NCBI RefSeq assembly: GCF_030643825.1
Contig: NZ_CP101717.1
Span: 2,294,001-2,358,000, forward strand
Source of the DNA: Salinispirillum sp. LH 10-3-1
GTDB taxonomy: Bacteria; Pseudomonadota; Gammaproteobacteria; Pseudomonadales; Natronospirillaceae
Direction: 5' to 3'
DNA length: 64,000 nucleotides
The notes beneath the pieces are model-generated. The model searched no databases. It saw only the letters and a list, made by a program, of their open reading frames with translations, and had not been told where the DNA came from. This document shows positions 61,431 to 64,000 of this stretch, piece by piece. Numbering within the stretch: the stretch's first letter is position 1; each line of letters begins with the position of its first letter. Both the position numbers and the translations under genes were made by a program.

Positions 61431-61987
61431 ACGTTAAGCGCATCGGTTTAACCCTAATCGTGGTTTTGGCGACCGTCGCCGGGCTGTGGCTCTCTACGCG
61501 CCAGGGCGTGACCGTCGCGGACGAACCAACGACCTCTGATGCACGAACATTGCCGCAACTGCGTATGGCCAACATAGAACGCATCACCACCGATACTGAA
61601 GGTGTCTGGGTGTCTACATTGCTCGCCACACACGCCGAATTTTATGATAAAGCGGACCGGCTGGTATTGGAAAATCCAGATCTGCAGGCCGCCGGTAATC
61701 CGCCGTCAGCGATGACAGCTAACCGCGCCGAAGTGAACAACGGCCGTTACTGGACCATGACGGGTAATGTCGTAGTGATCAGCGACCCTGAAGCCGAATT
61801 GCCACTCGTGATACGTACCTCAGTGCTGCACTATGATAACCTCACGGAACTGGCGACCACCGACGCACCGGTGACCATAACCCAGGGGTCTCGCATGAAC
61901 ACTGAGGCCATTGGCATGACCATCAACCTGAACACACTGGAGTTCGATCTGCATGAGCAAGTTCGTTCGATATACCGCCCTGATTAG
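61427..61987 (+). CDS. lptC: LPS export protein LptC
   Basis: A 186-residue bitopic inner-membrane protein that passes LPS from LptBFG to LptA. It has an N-terminal membrane anchor (about 5-23) and a periplasmic beta-jellyroll with MTANRAEVNNGRYWTMTGNVVVI. It overlaps kdsD by four bases and lptA by 35. Confidence 0.9.
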   Translation: MNVKRIGLTLIVVLATVAGLWLSTRQGVTVADEPTTSDARTLPQLRMANIERITTDTEGVWVSTLLATHAEFYDKADRLVLENPDLQAAGNPPSAMTANRAEVNNGRYWTMTGNVVVISDPEAELPLVIRTSVLHYDNLTELATTDAPVTITQGSRMNTEAIGMTINLNTLEFDLHEQVRSIYRPD

Positions 61988-62510
61988 CGCACTCGCGATC
62001 ACCACCTTGGCCTACGCCTTGCCCGGTGACCGCGACCTTCCGATCGACGTTACTGCGGATCGCAACCAAGGGAATTTGCGTACCAACGTCATGACCTATA
62101 CGGGCGATGTCGTCATCACCCAGGGAACGCTCACCATTCAGGCCGAGCAAGTTGTGGTGTATCGCAATGACCAAAACGAAATTTCACGCATGGAAGCCTC
62201 CGGTGTTACCCCGGCATGGGTTTCTGATCAATTCGCCGACGGCGAGCCCTTCACGCGACTTGAGGGCGAGCTGGTTATTTACGACACCGAAACCAGTATC
62301 TTAACTGCACAAGGGCGTGCACGCTTGCAGCAGGGTCGCAATGTTGCTTCAGCCCACTACATCCGCTACAACCAAGAAACGGACGATTTTGAATCCAGTT
62401 TCCGCGCCCCGGATGGGACGGAAGGTGAACGTGTATCCATGTGTCTTACCAACGAGAATGAAGATGGCCAAACAGCTGATCGCCCGGCACCTTGCCAAAA
62501 CGTACGGTAA
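61953..62510 (+). CDS. lptA: LPS transport periplasmic protein LptA
   Basis: A 185-residue periplasmic bridge protein of LPS export. A signal peptide (1-22) ends in AYA. The OstA-like jellyroll has [35 protein letters not shown] and [15 protein letters not shown]. It overlaps lptC and lptB, consistent with one coupled operon. Confidence 0.93.
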   Translation: MSKFVRYTALISALAITTLAYALPGDRDLPIDVTADRNQGNLRTNVMTYTGDVVITQGTLTIQAEQVVVYRNDQNEISRMEASGVTPAWVSDQFADGEPFTRLEGELVIYDTETSILTAQGRARLQQGRNVASAHYIRYNQETDDFESSFRAPDGTEGERVSMCLTNENEDGQTADRPAPCQNVR

Positions 62511-63192
62511 ACGCCCTGTTGTCACCGATGTGTCCTTGACGGTTCGTACCGGCGAAGTGGTCGGCTTACTGGGACCTAACGGTGCAGGTAAAACCACCTG
62601 CTTCTACATGATCGTCGGGCTGGTAGCTAATGACGCGGGCGAAATCTTGCTGGATGACCAGCCGTTGACTGGCCTGCCCATGCACAAGCGGGCTCAGATG
62701 GGCGTTGGCTATCTTCCGCAGGAAGCGTCGGTATTTCGCAAGCTGACAGTGGCCGACAACATCATGGCCGTATTGGAACTGCGTAAAACGCTGAGCAAAG
62801 CGGAACGCCATCAAAAGATGGAAGCCTTACTAGAAGAGTTTAACATCACCCACATTCGTGACAGCCAAGGCATTGCCCTGTCAGGCGGCGAGCGGCGGCG
62901 CGTAGAGATCGCCCGCGCACTGGCTTCCGAACCAGACTTCATCCTGCTTGATGAGCCCTTCGCCGGGGTAGACCCCATTTCCGTCTCCGATATTAAGAGC
63001 ATTGTGTACCAGTTGCGCGATAAAGGCATCGGCGTATTGATCACCGACCACAACGTACGCGAAACTTTAGACATTTGTGAGCGTGCTTATATCGTAGGAG
63101 GTGGTACTATTATTGCAGAGGGCGGCGCAGACGATATACTGGCTAACCAGAAAGTGAGGGAAGTATACTTGGGCGAGCACTTCCGCCTTTAG
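62464..63192 (+). CDS. lptB: LPS export ABC transporter ATP-binding protein LptB
   Basis: A 242-residue ATPase that drives LPS extraction with LptFG (not in the window). Walker [10 protein letters not shown] is at 37-45, the Q-loop [15 protein letters not shown], the signature [15 protein letters not shown] and Walker [17 protein letters not shown] are followed by [11 protein letters not shown]. The ATG at 62464 gives the E. coli-like length; 62458 is possible. The first 47 bases lie inside lptA. Confidence 0.96.
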   Translation: MAKQLIARHLAKTYGKRPVVTDVSLTVRTGEVVGLLGPNGAGKTTCFYMIVGLVANDAGEILLDDQPLTGLPMHKRAQMGVGYLPQEASVFRKLTVADNIMAVLELRKTLSKAERHQKMEALLEEFNITHIRDSQGIALSGGERRRVEIARALASEPDFILLDEPFAGVDPISVSDIKSIVYQLRDKGIGVLITDHNVRETLDICERAYIVGGGTIIAEGGADDILANQKVREVYLGEHFRL

Positions 63193-63293
63193 GAGCTTTC
63201 GCCGCTTTAAACACCCCCACACGCAACCCATTTGTACATTTTTGTTTTTTGCACGGCGGCGTATTTCCCGTACCGAGCAGTATCAGGAGCGAC

Positions 63294-64000
63294 ATGAAGA
63301 CCAGCTTGCAGCTAAAAATGGGCCAACAGTTGACGATGACACCGCAACTGCAGCAGGCCATTCGTTTATTGCAACTTTCGACTCTGGACCTGCAACAGGA
63401 AATCCAGGAAGCGCTCGACTCCAACCCCTTACTGGAGGTCGCCGAAGAACACGAACTGGATCATCAAGACAAAGACAGTCATTCAGACGCCAATAGCCAG
63501 TCCGATGACTTGTCGCTGCAAAACAACAATCTTTCGGAACCCGACGAGCGCCCCGCCGAAGAGCTTTGGAGTGAGCAAATCCCTGAAGACCTGTCGGTAG
63601 ACAGTAACTGGGACGATATCTACCAGCATACGCCGACCAGCGCCTCCATGCCCGGCCCCGACGACGACTACAACTTCGAAAACCAGACCATCGCCGGTGA
63701 CGACCTCTACGATCACCTCATGTGGCAGCTCAATCTGACGCCGATGAGTGAACGTGACCGTATCATTGCCACAGCCATCATTGACTCAGTAGAGCCCAGC
63801 GGCATGCTGTGCTCCACCATCGAAGACATTTTTGAAGGCTTGGAAGAAGAGCTGAGCACGCTGGACGACCCGCTGGAAATGGACGAAATGATGGCGGTAC
63901 TGCATCGGCTTCAGCAGTTCGAGCCTACCGGGGTTTGCGCGCAAAATCTTAGCGAGTGCATTGTTATTCAATTGCGTCAATTGCCCGAAGACACTCCACA
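63294..64000 (+). CDS. rpoN: RNA polymerase sigma-54 factor (5' part)
   Basis: The first 235 residues are present and the gene runs off the window. MKTSLQLKMGQQLTMTPQLQQAIRLLQLSTLDLQQEIQEALDSNPLLE is the classic glutamine-rich region I that contacts activators, followed by an acidic region II (about 50-120) and the start of the core-binding region III (DHLMWQLNLTPMSERDR, FEPTGVCAQNL). CAGGAG lies four bases before the ATG. The lptA-lptB-rpoN order is conserved in gammaproteobacteria. Confidence 0.96.
   Translation, partial: MKTSLQLKMGQQLTMTPQLQQAIRLLQLSTLDLQQEIQEALDSNPLLEVAEEHELDHQDKDSHSDANSQSDDLSLQNNNLSEPDERPAEELWSEQIPEDLSVDSNWDDIYQHTPTSASMPGPDDDYNFENQTIAGDDLYDHLMWQLNLTPMSERDRIIATAIIDSVEPSGMLCSTIEDIFEGLEEELSTLDDPLEMDEMMAVLHRLQQFEPTGVCAQNLSECIVIQLRQLPEDTP

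Overview
The window is chromosomal DNA from a gammaproteobacterium. The evidence is the conserved gene blocks hemA-prfA-prmC against (TPR lipoprotein)-lolB-ispE-prs-rplY-pth-ychF, then ibaG-murA-hisG-hisD and kdsD-lptC-lptA-lptB-rpoN, and an rRNA operon with tRNA-Ile and tRNA-Ala in its spacer. The split class II ribonucleotide reductase (nrdJa/nrdJb) and several neighbourhoods recall Pseudomonas and Oceanospirillales-type marine bacteria; that placement is inference. I see no phage, insertion sequence, integron or CRISPR array.

Layout. Positions 1-3.9 kb hold two tandem paralogous membrane proteins (the first cut by the window edge), a class V aminotransferase, an exported protein, Dps and a GNAT acetyltransferase. 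From 3.9 to 14.1 kb, haem and translation-termination genes (hemA, prfA, prmC) diverge from lipoprotein sorting (lolB), isoprenoid (ispE), PRPP (prs), ribosomal L25 (rplY), peptidyl-tRNA hydrolase (pth) and ychF. From 14.1 to 18.3 kb lies a thiamine module: thiBPQ under a TPP riboswitch, with a divergent ThiK-like kinase. From 18.4 to 24.5 kb an rRNA operon runs on the minus strand (16S, tRNA-Ile, tRNA-Ala, 23S, 5S) with promoter, boxA sites and processing stem.

From 24.5 to 40 kb: zapE, zapG, cysDN, a PQQ-type sugar dehydrogenase, trhP, a three-gene membrane set (DUF2868 protein, DUF3482 GTPase, alpha/beta hydrolase), a 47-residue lipoprotein, riboflavin synthase with a DUF2185 gene, a 62-residue helical protein, an M61 peptidase, a DUF1499 protein and a YhhN protein. 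From 40.3 to 53.8 kb: nrdJa/nrdJb, REP-like repeats, a cold-shock protein with a long leader, ybaK, MscS, GNAT, Nif3, an AraC regulator divergent from a MATE exporter, an EamA transporter and copA behind a CueR-type operator. From 53.8 kb to the end: malZ-like glucosidase, hisD, hisG, murA, ibaG, a CaCA antiporter, kdsD, lptC, lptA, lptB and the start of rpoN.

The most unusual items are: a terminator-like hairpin series placed just before the rplY ribosome-binding site; a CysN with a C-terminal tail resembling a decayed APS kinase; a REP-like element shared exactly between the rRNA spacer and the nrdJb downstream region; a tRNA-Ala remnant and an AT-rich tandem repeat in the rRNA spacers; the absence of kdsC between kdsD and lptC; and the poorly characterised DUF2868/DUF3482/hydrolase operon. 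I did not find a clearly new defence or mobile system.
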